64,000 nt of DNA from Ilyomonas sp965199905 (GCA_965199905.1 OZ241366.1:4526001-4590000); one strand, 5' to 3'. Shown: positions 1 to 8,874, counted from the stretch's first letter. Translations and numbers: made by a program. Notes: generated by a model from the sequence alone, not told the origin.

Positions 1-83
1 ACCGCAGAGACTTTGGGGTTGGCGGCGGTAGCGTTACGCTGAGCGATAATGTGGAAGTTACCCTGAATGTAACAGCAAAATAA
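1..83 (+). CDS. YceI-like protein, C-terminal end only
   Basis: Only the last 27 codons are inside the window. They read ...RRDFGVGGGSVTLSD... and end NVTAK before a TAA stop at 81-83. The pattern D-F-G-[VI]-G-G-G followed by a beta strand and a short basic end is the usual C-terminus of YceI/polyisoprenoid-binding lipocalin-like proteins. These are small, mostly exported beta-barrel proteins thought to bind isoprenoids or amphiphiles. The start lies upstream of the window. It converges on the histidine kinase gene, with 18 bases between the two stops. The family call rests on this short tail alone. Confidence 0.5.
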   Translation, partial: RRDFGVGGGSVTLSDNVEVTLNVTAK

Positions 84-101
84 AATCAGTTATCTTCTGC
101 C

Positions 102-881
102 TTACGCGAACTCAAGAATAATAGTAAATGTGGTGCCTTTGCCTTGCTCACTTTCTACGTAAATGCTGCCACCGTGGTTGAGTATAATATTCTGTGTTTG
201 TGTAAGAACGAGTCCTGCACTGCCTTTGCTCAAGAAATAAGGCTCGAATAACCTCTCTAATTTTTCTGTTGGAATGGCAATGCCGTTATGATGAATGGTG
301 ACAATGCATTTGCGGTTTTCATTGGCCGTTGTAATCAGGATTTTACCTTCAGTTGGCTGAACAGATTCAATGGAATTAGTGAGGAGATTTTCAAACGCCA
401 GTTTTATTTTATCGGTATCTAACAAAAGCTTAGGTAAGGGTTCTGCAAAATCTTCTTCAATGTGTACATTTTTGTGCTCGGCAAAATGCCTTACGCGTTC
501 TATCACTTCGTCCAGCAGCGCATTGATAGAAGCATCAGCAAAGTCAAGTTGTGCAAATTTCGTCGACTCTAACAATTCACTGATCAGCGTATTTATACGA
601 ACCGTGTTGCGTTGAATCATTTCGGTAAGTAACGTGGCATCTGCATTATGGGGAATTTCAGCATTTAATTGTTCCAGAGCCAACCCGATATTGGTAAGCG
701 GGTTGCGTATTTCATGAGCAACAGTGCGCATTAACCGACTTACAGAAACAAACTTTTCAACCGACTTTAATCTGATGCTTTCTTCGTGTTCTTTCCGTAG
801 TTCTTCCACTTGTTTTTCCAACTGATGGCTGTATGCTTCTTCCTCATTCATATTCTGCTGCTTGTCTTCCTTTTTTGCCAT
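102..881 (-). CDS. Sensor histidine kinase-like protein without sensor domain; eroded ATP lid
   Basis: 259 residues with no signal peptide or membrane segment. Residues 1-45 are a charged, probably coiled-coil lead-in. The phosphoacceptor H-box VAHEIRNPLTN is intact with His56. The HATPase domain runs from about 150 to 259, and its N-box FENLLTNSIE is present. The G1 box, normally D-N-G-x-G-I, reads HHNGIAIP (197-204), so the Asp that contacts adenine and the second Gly are gone. The G2 box, normally G-T-G-L-G-L, reads GSAGLVL (220-226). The C-terminal HGGSI...GTTF strand is typical. No response regulator gene is adjacent. It may be a weak kinase, a phosphotransfer or dimerisation partner, or a pseudokinase. 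The superfamily call is firm; activity is uncertain. Confidence 0.85.
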   Translation of the reverse strand: MAKKEDKQQNMNEEEAYSHQLEKQVEELRKEHEESIRLKSVEKFVSVSRLMRTVAHEIRNPLTNIGLALEQLNAEIPHNADATLLTEMIQRNTVRINTLISELLESTKFAQLDFADASINALLDEVIERVRHFAEHKNVHIEEDFAEPLPKLLLDTDKIKLAFENLLTNSIESVQPTEGKILITTANENRKCIVTIHHNGIAIPTEKLERLFEPYFLSKGSAGLVLTQTQNIILNHGGSIYVESEQGKGTTFTIILEFA

Positions 882-1031
882 AACCTAAGTATAATAACAA
901 TTTTAAGAGGGCACTTATTTTTCTAATCGCCAATTTTTTTAAAAACACTAACAGAACATCAGCCAGTATAAATGTAGTTATGCGCTAATTTATGCTTGCT
1001 AATGTTCTGTACTTATTAGCTTATGCGGACA

Positions 1032-1202
1032 CTAACTTTTGTTGCCGCCTACTTTGCTTACAATCCAAAAAATAATAGCTACCACGATAACAATACCGAT
1101 GATCGCCGTCCACGCACCGGCTTTAAAAATACCACCGATGGCTTCGCAACTGCTGAATGTTATGGTAAAAAGTGCGAGTAAAAAAAGAGCAATCTTATTC
1201 AT
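1032..1202 (-). CDS. Small lipoprotein with one membrane segment, hypothetical
   Basis: A 56-residue ORF starting ATG at 1200-1202. The first 19 residues form a lipoprotein signal peptide ending TFSSC. Then comes a short EAIGGIFKAGAW stretch and a strongly hydrophobic helix (TAIIGIVIVVAIIFWIV), with a basic tail SKVGGNKS. Small proteins with this build (lipobox Cys, GGIFKAG, one TM helix) recur in Bacteroidota genomes and have no known function. It lies 24 bases downstream of the alpha-amylase stop on the same strand, so it could be co-transcribed. It would sit in the inner or outer membrane, anchored at both ends. Confidence 0.6.
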   Translation of the reverse strand: MNKIALFLLALFTITFSSCEAIGGIFKAGAWTAIIGIVIVVAIIFWIVSKVGGNKS

Positions 1203-1226
1203 ACTATTTGGCTTTTGATTTTTGTT

Positions 1227-2750
1227 TCAATTTGTCTTCAACCTTTTCGGCTCTGTTTTTTCTACCGCATCTTCCAACACCCAAACACTTACCGAACCTG
1301 CATTTACTTCAAACACACCGCAACCTTCTTCATCTATCGTTATTTTTTGCGGATTCTTTCCTAAATAATCAATGAACACTTTGCCAATAAACTTTTTGCC
1401 AACGCCCATTTTCTTAAATCCATTATCGCCGTTGGAAATGAGTACGGCACAACCTGAATTCTCATTTTCATCCACGCCTTCTCTTGTCCATCCAATACAA
1501 TTAGGATGATCTAAATAATCGTTTTGCTGACCGTAAGAAAACGCCTTTCTCGCCATCAGCAGCTTTTCAAGGTCTTCGCATTTATTGAGCCAAATCTCAT
1601 AGTCGTTACCATCGTTGCCCTTGTCAGTATAATGCGAACCATACAAATCGGGATAGAACACACAAGGATAGCCGCCTTCGCGCAAAAGAATCAATGCATA
1701 TGCAATGCCTTTAAACCATTCATCTATCGGAGCTTCCAGCGATTGCAGCGGTTGCGTATCGTGATTGTCTACAACGGTAACGGCAAACGTAGGTGCATCC
1801 TGCACCAGTGTATTATTGAATATCGTTGTCAGGTCGTATCCTTTTCCTTCTTTCGATGCACTGTGAAAGTTGTGATGCAGCGCCGCATCAAACAAGCTCA
1901 TTTTGCCATTTACGGCATCTAAGTATTTCTTCATCAGCGGCAGGTCGCCGGGTGCCCAGTATTCGCCTACGGCAAATAAACCGGGCTTCACTTCAGCGCG
2001 CATATAATCGAGCCACTCGTTATAAAACTCGGGCGCTATGTGCTTAACGGCATCTAAGCGCACACCATCAAACCCAATGGTATCATAGTACCATTTGCCA
2101 AAGTGTTTCAACTCCTGCCGCACGTAAGGGTTGCGAAACTCTATATCGGCAAACATGAGGTAATCGTAGTTGCCCAGTTCATCATCTACTACCTCCTCCC
2201 AGCCCTGGTAGTCGTTAACAATATTATAGATGCCGTTTTCGCCGGTGCGCGCATCAAAATCAACACCGCTAAAGCAATTAAAATCCCATTTAAAAGTAGA
2301 ATGCCTGCCATTTCGGCCGGGGAATGTAAATTTTGTGTAGGCTTCTATTTCATGCACATCGCTTATGGGTTTATTGCGGTCGTTAGGGTCTACTTTATAA
2401 GCGTTCACTGCTTCTTTATCATCGGCACCGCCCATGTGGTTTACTACTATGTCGGCGTACACCTGCAAGCCATTTTTCTGCGCCGTTTTTACAGCGTCTA
2501 TCAACTGCTGCTTCGTACCATATTTGGTGCGCACTGAGCCTTTCTGGTCAAATTCTCCCAAATCATAAATATCATATACATCATAGCCGACAGACATACC
2601 GCCCATGGTTCCTTTTTCTGCCGGTGGCAGCCAGGCTGCATTAAAACCTAATGACACTAAACGCTCTGATTCTTCTTTAAATTGATTCCATAAATTTCCA
2701 TCATTTGCAATGTACCAGTGAAAGAACTGGATAAGAGTGCCGTTAATCAT
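1227..2750 (-). CDS. Alpha-amylase, GH13 (cytoplasmic type)
   Basis: 507 residues with no signal peptide, the size of the intracellular GH13_5 amylases such as E. coli AmyA. It hydrolyses internal alpha-1,4 bonds of starch, glycogen or maltodextrin. The N-terminus GTLIQFFHWY is typical of the subfamily. Conserved regions occur in order: DIVVNHMGGAD (region I), GFDGVRLDAVKHI with the nucleophile Asp (II), FAVGEYWAPGD with the acid/base Glu (III) and VVDNHDTQPLQ with the transition-state Asp (IV). A C-terminal beta domain follows, and the last about 12 residues are charged and look like an unstructured tail. The start ATG sits 240 bases from the divergent tgt gene. Confidence 0.93.
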   Translation of the reverse strand: MINGTLIQFFHWYIANDGNLWNQFKEESERLVSLGFNAAWLPPAEKGTMGGMSVGYDVYDIYDLGEFDQKGSVRTKYGTKQQLIDAVKTAQKNGLQVYADIVVNHMGGADDKEAVNAYKVDPNDRNKPISDVHEIEAYTKFTFPGRNGRHSTFKWDFNCFSGVDFDARTGENGIYNIVNDYQGWEEVVDDELGNYDYLMFADIEFRNPYVRQELKHFGKWYYDTIGFDGVRLDAVKHIAPEFYNEWLDYMRAEVKPGLFAVGEYWAPGDLPLMKKYLDAVNGKMSLFDAALHHNFHSASKEGKGYDLTTIFNNTLVQDAPTFAVTVVDNHDTQPLQSLEAPIDEWFKGIAYALILLREGGYPCVFYPDLYGSHYTDKGNDGNDYEIWLNKCEDLEKLLMARKAFSYGQQNDYLDHPNCIGWTREGVDENENSGCAVLISNGDNGFKKMGVGKKFIGKVFIDYLGKNPQKITIDEEGCGVFEVNAGSVSVWVLEDAVEKTEPKRLKTN

Positions 2751-2990
2751 ACTGTTGAATTATTCTCTTGTATTGTGATTTTTTGTTGAGCAAACACCTG
2801 TATGAGAACATTATGCCATAATTCATACGCTGTTAGCAAGGTGTGGAGAAGAGGTGAGGGGTGAGTGGAGGGTAGTGATACAGCAGCCCATCCTTCTGCA
2901 ATTGCCCTCAACATTGTTTATCATAAATTACGAATGTTTTTCATCATTCATAATTTATAACTCATAAATCCGGCCGCTATCTTCGCCGCC

Positions 2991-4130
2991 ATGCCAGCCT
3001 TACAGTTTCAGTTACAAGCTACAGACGAACATACAAAAGCCCGTGCAGGCACCATTACAACCGATCATGGCGAGATACAAACGCCAATCTTTATGCCTGT
3101 TGGCACCGTTGGCAGCGTAAAAGCTGTTACCCAGCAGCAGCTTGCAAATGATATCCACGCGCAAATTATCCTTGGCAATACCTATCATCTTTACCTGCGC
3201 CCCGGCATTGATGTTTTGGAAAGTGCAGGTGGTTTACACCAGTTCAACGGCTGGCATAAACCCATCCTCACCGACAGCGGTGGCTACCAGGTATTTTCCC
3301 TGGCTGCCAATAGAAAACTCACTGAAGAAGGAGCACTTTTTCAAAGTCATATCGATGGCAGCCGACACCTGTTTACCCCAGAAAAAGTAATAGACATACA
3401 GCGCAGCATCGGTGCTGATATTATTATGGCTTTCGATGAGTGCCCGCCTTACCCAAGCGAGTATAGCTACGCAAAAAAAAGTATGGAGCTAACACATCGC
3501 TGGCTCGACCGATGTTTTGCGCGACTTGCAGATACGCCGGACAAATATGGTTATGCGCAAAACCTGTTTCCCATTGTGCAAGGCAGCACTTACAAAGACC
3601 TTCGCGTGGCTTCCTGCGAATATGTGTCTTCAAAAGAAGCTGCCGGCAACGCCATTGGCGGTCTTTCCGTAGGCGAACCGATGGAGATGATGTATGAATT
3701 TACCGCGCTTTGCGCCGACAATCTTCCCTACCGCAAGCCACGCTACCTGATGGGCGTTGGTACACCGTGGAATATTTTGGAAGGCATCTCTTTGGGCATC
3801 GATATGTTTGATTGTGTAATGCCCACGCGCAATGGTCGTAATGGAATGCTTTTTACCACAAATGGTGTTATCAACATCAAGAATAAAAAATGGGCAACTG
3901 ATTTTAGTGTGATTGATGAAGGATTAGAAAACAGCGTCAGTCAATATTACAGCAAAGCTTACCTCCGTCATCTCTTTGCTGCCGGGGAATACCTGGCGCT
4001 GGAGCTGGCTTCCATTCAAAACCTCGCTTTTTATCTCTGGCTGGTTGGCGAAGCCCGCAAGCATATATTAAATGGAACCTTTAGTTCGTGGAAAAATGAA
4101 TGGGCGGAACGGGTAAAGCAACGCTTGTGA
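2991..4130 (+). CDS. tgt: tRNA-guanine(34) transglycosylase
   Basis: 379 residues, full length for bacterial Tgt. It exchanges guanine 34 for preQ1 in tRNAs with GUN anticodons (queuosine pathway). The TIM barrel carries ILTDSGGYQVFSL with one catalytic Asp, the GGLSVGEP loop for substrate binding, and FDCVMPTRNGRNG with the nucleophile Asp. The usual zinc site (CxCxxC plus His) is not present: where other Tgts have D-C-D-C-x-x-C this protein reads DEGLENSVSQYYSKAYLRHL. Bacteroidota Tgts share this loss. A -7 like element TATCTTCG lies at 2978-2985, six bases before the ATG. The lptF-like gene follows 127 bases downstream. Confidence 0.95.
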   Translation: MPALQFQLQATDEHTKARAGTITTDHGEIQTPIFMPVGTVGSVKAVTQQQLANDIHAQIILGNTYHLYLRPGIDVLESAGGLHQFNGWHKPILTDSGGYQVFSLAANRKLTEEGALFQSHIDGSRHLFTPEKVIDIQRSIGADIIMAFDECPPYPSEYSYAKKSMELTHRWLDRCFARLADTPDKYGYAQNLFPIVQGSTYKDLRVASCEYVSSKEAAGNAIGGLSVGEPMEMMYEFTALCADNLPYRKPRYLMGVGTPWNILEGISLGIDMFDCVMPTRNGRNGMLFTTNGVINIKNKKWATDFSVIDEGLENSVSQYYSKAYLRHLFAAGEYLALELASIQNLAFYLWLVGEARKHILNGTFSSWKNEWAERVKQRL

Positions 4131-4134
4131 AAGC

Positions 4135-4225
4135 GTAAAAAGTGAAAGGTGAAATAAAACACATGGAAGCCTGAATTCTCTCACGTTTCACTTCTCACAT
4201 CTTATGTCTCACCTTTCACAATCAC
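4135..4225. repeat. Low-complexity GTGAAA/TTTCAC intergenic text with inverted arms
   Basis: Between tgt and the LptF-like gene the DNA is built of variants of GTGAAAG and TCTCAC. GTGAAAGGTGA at 4142-4152 pairs perfectly with TCACCTTTCAC at 4209-4219, so the RNA could fold on itself. Similar text occurs near 2850, 29325, 60590 and 62225. No T-run follows, so it is not a clear terminator. A -7 like TATTTTTG at 4242-4249 follows it, eight bases before the next ATG. Confidence 0.5.
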
Positions 4226-4257
4226 ACAACAGCAATTGATTTATTTTTGACATTCGC

Positions 4258-5352
4258 ATGAAAAAGCTTGACTGGTACATCATAAAAAACTTCCTCGTTA
4301 CCTTCTTCTTTTCCATCTTTCTGTTTACCATCATTTCAGTGGTGGTCGATATCAGTGAGCACACAGATGATTTCGTGCAATCGAATCTCAGTGCTTGGCA
4401 GATATTCATGCAATATTATATTGCCTTTATCCCACACATTATTGCTCTGTTGTTCCCGCTGTTTGTGTTTATCGCCGTTATTTTTTTTACTTCCAAGCTT
4501 GCTGGCCGAAGCGAGTTTATTGCCATCCTTGCCAGTGGCGTCGCTTATCGCCGCGTGCTCGTGCCTTATCTTATCGGTGGCGTTTTACTGGCAGCTTTGC
4601 TTTGGTCGTCCAATGCGTATGTGATTCCGCGTGCCGAAGTAACACGGCTTCGCTTCCAGACGAACTATATCGACAATCATTCTTCGTATACCGACCTGAC
4701 AGCTACTTACCAGCGCAGCATTTATTTCCGTATCGATTCCTTTACTTATGCGGGCATTATCAATTATGATACGGCTCGCAAGCGTGGCGGTCCGTTTTTT
4801 ATGAATACCATCCGCAACAACCAGCAGGTTTATAACCTGCGCGCCGGCAGCCTCCAATGGGATACTGCCACGCGCAAATGGCAATTAGAAACCGTATTTG
4901 AGCGCACCATCAACGGGCTGAAAGAAAAGACTACGTCCAGCCCGAAAAAATCTATTAACTTCAACTTTAAACCGTTCGACCTCAACCGCGACGAAAAAGC
5001 AAAAGACATTCTTACCAGTCCCGAACTGTACAGCTATATCAACAAAGAAGAGCAGCGTGGCGCCGAAGGCATCAACGACCTGCTGATAGAAAGTTATCGC
5101 CGCATTGCCACGCCCGTTTCCGTAATCCTGCTTACGCTTATCGGCGCTATGGTTGCCAGCCGTAAAGTGCGTGGCGGAAGCGGCATCCACCTTGCGTTTG
5201 GCTTTGTTACGGCAGCCGTGTTTATTATCATGGATCGGTTCTCTACCATTTTCTCCACCAAAGGCAACCTGCCGCCTCTCATCGCCGCCTGGATCCCGAA
5301 TGTCATGTTCATATTTGTGGCATTCTATATCTATCGCAAGGCACCGAAATAA
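4258..5352 (+). CDS. LptF/LptG family permease (YjgP/YjgQ)
   Basis: 364 residues. It forms the inner-membrane part of the LptB2FG transporter that extracts lipopolysaccharide and drives it to the outer membrane. The N-terminus MKKLDWYIIKNFLVTFFFSIF is the typical amphipathic lead into TM1. TM helices lie near residues 12-35, 57-80, 100-120 and then, after a periplasmic jellyroll domain (about 130-270), near 280-300, 307-325 and 333-355. The GRSEFIAILASGV coupling segment, which contacts LptB, is present after TM2. Bacteroidota usually have two paralogues, and I cannot tell LptF from LptG. A rho-type end or the repeat downstream may stop transcription. Confidence 0.88.
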   Translation: MKKLDWYIIKNFLVTFFFSIFLFTIISVVVDISEHTDDFVQSNLSAWQIFMQYYIAFIPHIIALLFPLFVFIAVIFFTSKLAGRSEFIAILASGVAYRRVLVPYLIGGVLLAALLWSSNAYVIPRAEVTRLRFQTNYIDNHSSYTDLTATYQRSIYFRIDSFTYAGIINYDTARKRGGPFFMNTIRNNQQVYNLRAGSLQWDTATRKWQLETVFERTINGLKEKTTSSPKKSINFNFKPFDLNRDEKAKDILTSPELYSYINKEEQRGAEGINDLLIESYRRIATPVSVILLTLIGAMVASRKVRGGSGIHLAFGFVTAAVFIIMDRFSTIFSTKGNLPPLIAAWIPNVMFIFVAFYIYRKAPK

Positions 5353-5393
5353 GGAGTTAGCTGTGAGGTTTAAAGTAAGAACTTTGAGCTACA

Positions 5394-5585
5394 AGCTTCG
5401 AGTCTTTAATGCTTACGTTACCAGTTTTATCGTGGCTGTTCACGTGGTAATTTTTTTCTTTTGGTAACCATCGTCCGTCGCTTTTGTGATCGGCAGCTGC
5501 AACCGAAGATTTGTTCTTGTTTCTCTTTTAAGTAAAGAGAAACAAGAATCACACATCAAGGTTCAGGGCAATGATTGAGCTTTTT
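5394..5585 (-). repeat. Dispersed ~190-bp intergenic repeat, copy A
   Basis: Copy A lies in reverse orientation and is nearly identical (about 95% by eye) to the complement of copy B at 6304-6495. The two form a long inverted repeat around the TerB-like gene. Inside is a perfect hairpin, TTCTTGTTTCTCTT / AAGAGAAACAAGAA. Conserved flanks are the element start aaaagctcaatcattg, the centre atcttcggttgca and the later ggttaccaaaagaaaa. It has no ORF of its own. See copies C and D. Confidence 0.8.
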
Positions 5586-5753
5586 CAACCACACATTAAT
5601 CTATCATCAGGCAGAAATAAAAACAGGTTCGCGAATATTTCCTTCAAATACATTTCTACTTGCAGCTTGTAGCTTAAACCTCATAGCTCATACCTCACAT
5701 CTCAACCCTCACTGGCACCATCCTTGCCTTTCAGGCTACATAAAAATCGCCTT

Positions 5754-6182
5754 ATGATGTACACGGAATATATTCTGTCAGCAGACAAAGCCTTATGTCA
5801 TTTATTTCTTCACTGCTGTTATAAAGATGGAAAAGTAACCGGCGCTGAACTGGATAATGTATCAGCCAAGTTTGCCATGCTGGGTTTGAATAAAGAATTG
5901 AATTTTAAAGATGAAGTAATTGCTTATAAAAATTACCGTGACGCAATTGGTTCGGAAAGCCAGTATATAAAGGACCTGGTTGCACAAATCAATCCCACTA
6001 ATGACCTGGCTTTATTTTCTTATTGCCTTGAATTAGGTTTGAGCGATTCAGCGCTTGAATCATCTGAAAAGAGTTTGATGGATACCATCGGCGATGTTTT
6101 AAACATAAATGTTGATTCGCAGCAAACCATTCAAACAATGATGGTGCAGCGGCAACTGGTGGCAGAGAACAAATTTTTTTAG
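5754..6182 (+). CDS. TerB-like (tellurite-resistance family) small protein
   Basis: About 142 residues from the ATG at 5754; a longer frame from 5724 adds ten residues read from intergenic text, so I prefer 5754. It is all-helical, with HLFLHCCYKDGKVTGAELD near the start. That matches the acidic D-G-x-[VI]-[ST]-x-x-E metal-site pattern at the head of TerB/DjlA-like domains. No membrane segment is visible. The role is unknown; TerB-like domains are scaffold or metal-binding modules. The gene lies between two inverted repeat copies and ends with a strong terminator 18 bases after the stop. Confidence 0.6.
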   Translation: MMYTEYILSADKALCHLFLHCCYKDGKVTGAELDNVSAKFAMLGLNKELNFKDEVIAYKNYRDAIGSESQYIKDLVAQINPTNDLALFSYCLELGLSDSALESSEKSLMDTIGDVLNINVDSQQTIQTMMVQRQLVAENKFF

Positions 6183-6199
6183 CTTGAGAAAGAACATAC

Positions 6200-6237
6200 A
6201 AAAGGGCATCTGTTTTATTAAAACAGATGCCCTTTTT
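6200..6237 (+). terminator. Rho-independent terminator
   Basis: A 16-bp perfect stem AAAGGGCATCTGTTTT / AAAACAGATGCCCTTT with a 3-base ATT loop, followed by TT. It lies 18 bases after the TerB-like stop codon. Its A-rich left arm also lets it work on the opposite strand. Confidence 0.85.
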
Positions 6238-6303
6238 AGTTACTGACAATATATGAATTCGTTGTATTCACCTTCAGCTTTTAAATAGTCAAATCAACTT
6301 TTT

Positions 6304-6495
6304 AAAAAGCTCAATCATTGCCCTGAACCTTTATGTGTGATTCTTGTTTCTCTTTACTTAAAAGAGAAACAAGAACAAATCTTCGGTTGCAACTGCCGAT
6401 CACAATAGCGGCGAACGCTGGTTACCAAAAGAAAAAAATTACCACGTGAACAGCCACGATAAAACTGGTAACGTAAGCATTAAAGACTCGAAGCT
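6304..6495 (+). repeat. Dispersed ~190-bp intergenic repeat, copy B
   Basis: The forward copy that mirrors copy A. It has the same 14-bp hairpin arms around a TACTTAA loop and the same flanks. It lies between the TerB terminator and the 3' end of the convergent universal stress gene. The short CTCATAGCYCATACCT text after it also occurs at 5680-5700, inside the A-B interval. Confidence 0.8.
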
Positions 6496-6526
6496 CTTAC
6501 CTCATAGCCCATACCTGATACCTATT

Positions 6527-7378
6527 TCACTTTCCTTCTTCATGAATCAGCAGTATCGGCACGTGCGTATGAAAAGCCAGTGTTTTTACATGACTTTTGC
6601 GAAACAAGCCTTCGAAAAAGCCATGCTTTTTAGGAATGGCAACCAACAAATTGATGCTGTTTTGTGTAATGAAAGTATTGATGGCATCTGCAAAATCATG
6701 ATTTTGAACGGAATGATACCGAGGTGATAAATCCTGCAGCAATCCCTTCAGCATATTAATTTCCGGGCCAATATTGGTTCCTTTTTCGCTCTCGCTAATG
6801 TGAAGCACATGAAGCTGGCCGCCGGTTTCGCGAACTATGCTTTGCAAAGCAGCAACGGGTGTTGTGGCTGCAACTTGTTTATAATCATCTGCCAGCAAAA
6901 TATTCTGTATGGGCTGGAAAGCGGCTTCATATGGAACAATCAAAACAGGTATCGTGATGCCGCGCGCAATATCAAGCGAGTGGCTGCCCACAACGGTTTC
7001 GGTAAATTTATCGCCGACGGTGATGCCGGTGATTACGAGGTCAATTTGTCGCGCAATACATACTTCCTCTATCCCTTCAATAATGTCGTTAAGCTCGCCC
7101 AGCACTTCTATGTGTAATGAATCCGGCGCGCCAACCATGATGTCTTCTTTAAACTTGTTGAGATGGTCGCGGCTGATATCGCCAAGCTCGTTAACATCAT
7201 ATACATTCATCACATTCAACGTTGGATCGGTGAGTGTGTTATCGGCTGGAACTGGCTGCTGGTAAGCATTGTAGAGAATGATGGTATCGGCATTTACATG
7301 AGCCGCCAAAGCAACTGCGTACAAGGCTGCCTGCCTGGATGGCTCGGAAAAATCAACAGGAACGAGAATGTGTTTCAT
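6527..7378 (-). CDS. Universal stress protein, two tandem UspA domains
   Basis: 283 residues. Domain 1 spans about 1-150. It begins MKHILVPVDFSEPSRQA and has the ATP-site motif G-x2-G-x9-G-S in GITVGDKFTETVVGSHS, followed by IPVLIVP. Domain 2 (about 155-283) starts IQNILLADDYK and ends FHTHVPILLIHEE; its glycine loop is degenerate (IPKKHGFFEGLFRKSHVK). Thus only the first half looks able to bind ATP in the standard way. It is a cytoplasmic stress-response protein, often induced by starvation or redox stress. It is monocistronic here, tail to tail with copy B. Confidence 0.9.
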   Translation of the reverse strand: MKHILVPVDFSEPSRQAALYAVALAAHVNADTIILYNAYQQPVPADNTLTDPTLNVMNVYDVNELGDISRDHLNKFKEDIMVGAPDSLHIEVLGELNDIIEGIEEVCIARQIDLVITGITVGDKFTETVVGSHSLDIARGITIPVLIVPYEAAFQPIQNILLADDYKQVAATTPVAALQSIVRETGGQLHVLHISESEKGTNIGPEINMLKGLLQDLSPRYHSVQNHDFADAINTFITQNSINLLVAIPKKHGFFEGLFRKSHVKTLAFHTHVPILLIHEEGK

Positions 7379-7513
7379 GAGAAATGATTTGGTAACTTAT
7401 CAGATTGTTCGCTTATTATTTAAGACAATTGGCTCCCGGGAGCGATTGATTTATATTAGCAGGGAGCAGGTCAATAAGTCCGTGCTGCCATTTCTTTACT
7501 ATAAATTTTACTA

Positions 7514-8692
7514 TCAATCAATGTTCTCAATTATCCCGGCAATGCCTTGTCCTCCACCCACACAAGCCGTTACCATACCATATTTTTTATTCAGCCGCTT
7601 CATATCGTTCAGCAATTGAATGGTAAGCTTCGCGCCGGTGCAGCCCAATGGATGCCCCAACGCAATAGCGCCGCCGTTAATGTTGACCTCGTCAGGGTTT
7701 AAGCCAAGCTCGCGAATAACAGCCACCGCCTGTGAAGCAAAGGCTTCATTCAGTTCTGTTAGTTCAATATCACCCAAATTCATGTTGGCAGCTTTCAATA
7801 CTTTGGGAACAGCAGCCACCGGTCCAATGCCCATGATGCGCGGATGCACTCCGGCGCTTACGCAATTTATAAGACGTCCGATGGGGTTTACGCCAAGTTC
7901 ATTCACCATACGTTCACTCATCACCAGCACAAAAGCAGCGCCGTCGCTGGTTTGTGAAGAGTTGCCGGCCGTTACGCTGCCGTTAGCGGCAAATGCAGGT
8001 TTTAGTTTAGCCAATACATCTGTTGTTGTATCTGCCCGAACGCCTTCGTCGGTGTCTACTATATAGTTTTTCGTTTTGCGCTTGCCGTTTTCGTCTACAT
8101 ATACCTGCTCGATATTGATAGGTAAGATCCCGGTTTTAAAATAGCCGTTCTGTATGGCTGTGGCTGCTTTCTGGTGTGATTTTGTAGCAAATTCGTCCTG
8201 CTCATCACGACTTATTTTGTATTCTTTGGCTACAGCTTCAGCGGTTAAACCCATGCTCAGGTAATAATCCGGTTCGTCCTTTGCGATGGCATAGGATGGA
8301 ACCGTTTTCCAACCGGCTGTGGGCACGAGACTCATACTTTCGGTGCCACCGGCAACAATGCATTCTGCCATACCTGTGCGGATTTTTGCTGTTGCCATCG
8401 CAATGGCTTCCAGCCCGCTGGCGCAATAACGGTTGATGGTAATACCAGGCACTTCGATGCCTAAAGCTTTGGCAGCAATGATGCGCCCGAACTGCAAACC
8501 TTGCTCTGCTTCGGGAACGGCGTTGCCCACAATTACATCATCTATTTGCTTTGTATCCAGTTGCGGAACCGAAGCCGCCAGTCCTTTAATAACGTCTACA
8601 GCGAGGTCGTCGGAACGGTAAAAGCGAAAGCCGCCTTTCTTCGATTTGGTGACCGCCGTACGAAAACCTGCCACGATATATGCTTCCTGCAT
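7514..8692 (-). CDS. fadA: Acetyl-CoA C-acyltransferase (thiolase)
   Basis: 392 residues from the ATG at 8692 (MQEAYIVAGFRTAV); an upstream in-frame ATG at 8728 adds 12 residues foreign to the family. The thiolase signature residues are all there: NRYCASGLEAI with the acyl-accepting Cys near 90, GGAIALGHPLGCTGA with the catalytic His, and VTACVGGGQGIAGI with the second Cys. It cleaves 3-ketoacyl-CoA in beta-oxidation or condenses acetyl-CoA. The sequence is closer to FadA/FadI-type degradative thiolases than to PhaA. No fadB partner is adjacent in the window. Confidence 0.9.
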   Translation of the reverse strand: MQEAYIVAGFRTAVTKSKKGGFRFYRSDDLAVDVIKGLAASVPQLDTKQIDDVIVGNAVPEAEQGLQFGRIIAAKALGIEVPGITINRYCASGLEAIAMATAKIRTGMAECIVAGGTESMSLVPTAGWKTVPSYAIAKDEPDYYLSMGLTAEAVAKEYKISRDEQDEFATKSHQKAATAIQNGYFKTGILPINIEQVYVDENGKRKTKNYIVDTDEGVRADTTTDVLAKLKPAFAANGSVTAGNSSQTSDGAAFVLVMSERMVNELGVNPIGRLINCVSAGVHPRIMGIGPVAAVPKVLKAANMNLGDIELTELNEAFASQAVAVIRELGLNPDEVNINGGAIALGHPLGCTGAKLTIQLLNDMKRLNKKYGMVTACVGGGQGIAGIIENID

Positions 8693-8874
8693 GATTTTTT
8701 CTTTATGGTGTAAAAATAGCGTAAACAAAGAATGCGGTCAGCAGTCAAACGCAGACCTGAAGCTTATGTTATCGCGTTTAGCGAAAATTTATAAGGTACA
8801 AGCTAATATAAAACCATAGATTATCGTATCTGCTTATATTCGTTGCTAAAAACAAAAGAATTACGGTAATTACA

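Noticed and set aside
1524..2537. Long plus-strand open frames opposite the alpha-amylase
   Set aside because: They are antisense shadows; the minus frame carries all GH13 motifs.
5724..5753. Longer start for the TerB-like gene
   Set aside because: The extra ten residues come from CTCAC-type intergenic text; the ATG at 5754 begins the conserved helix.
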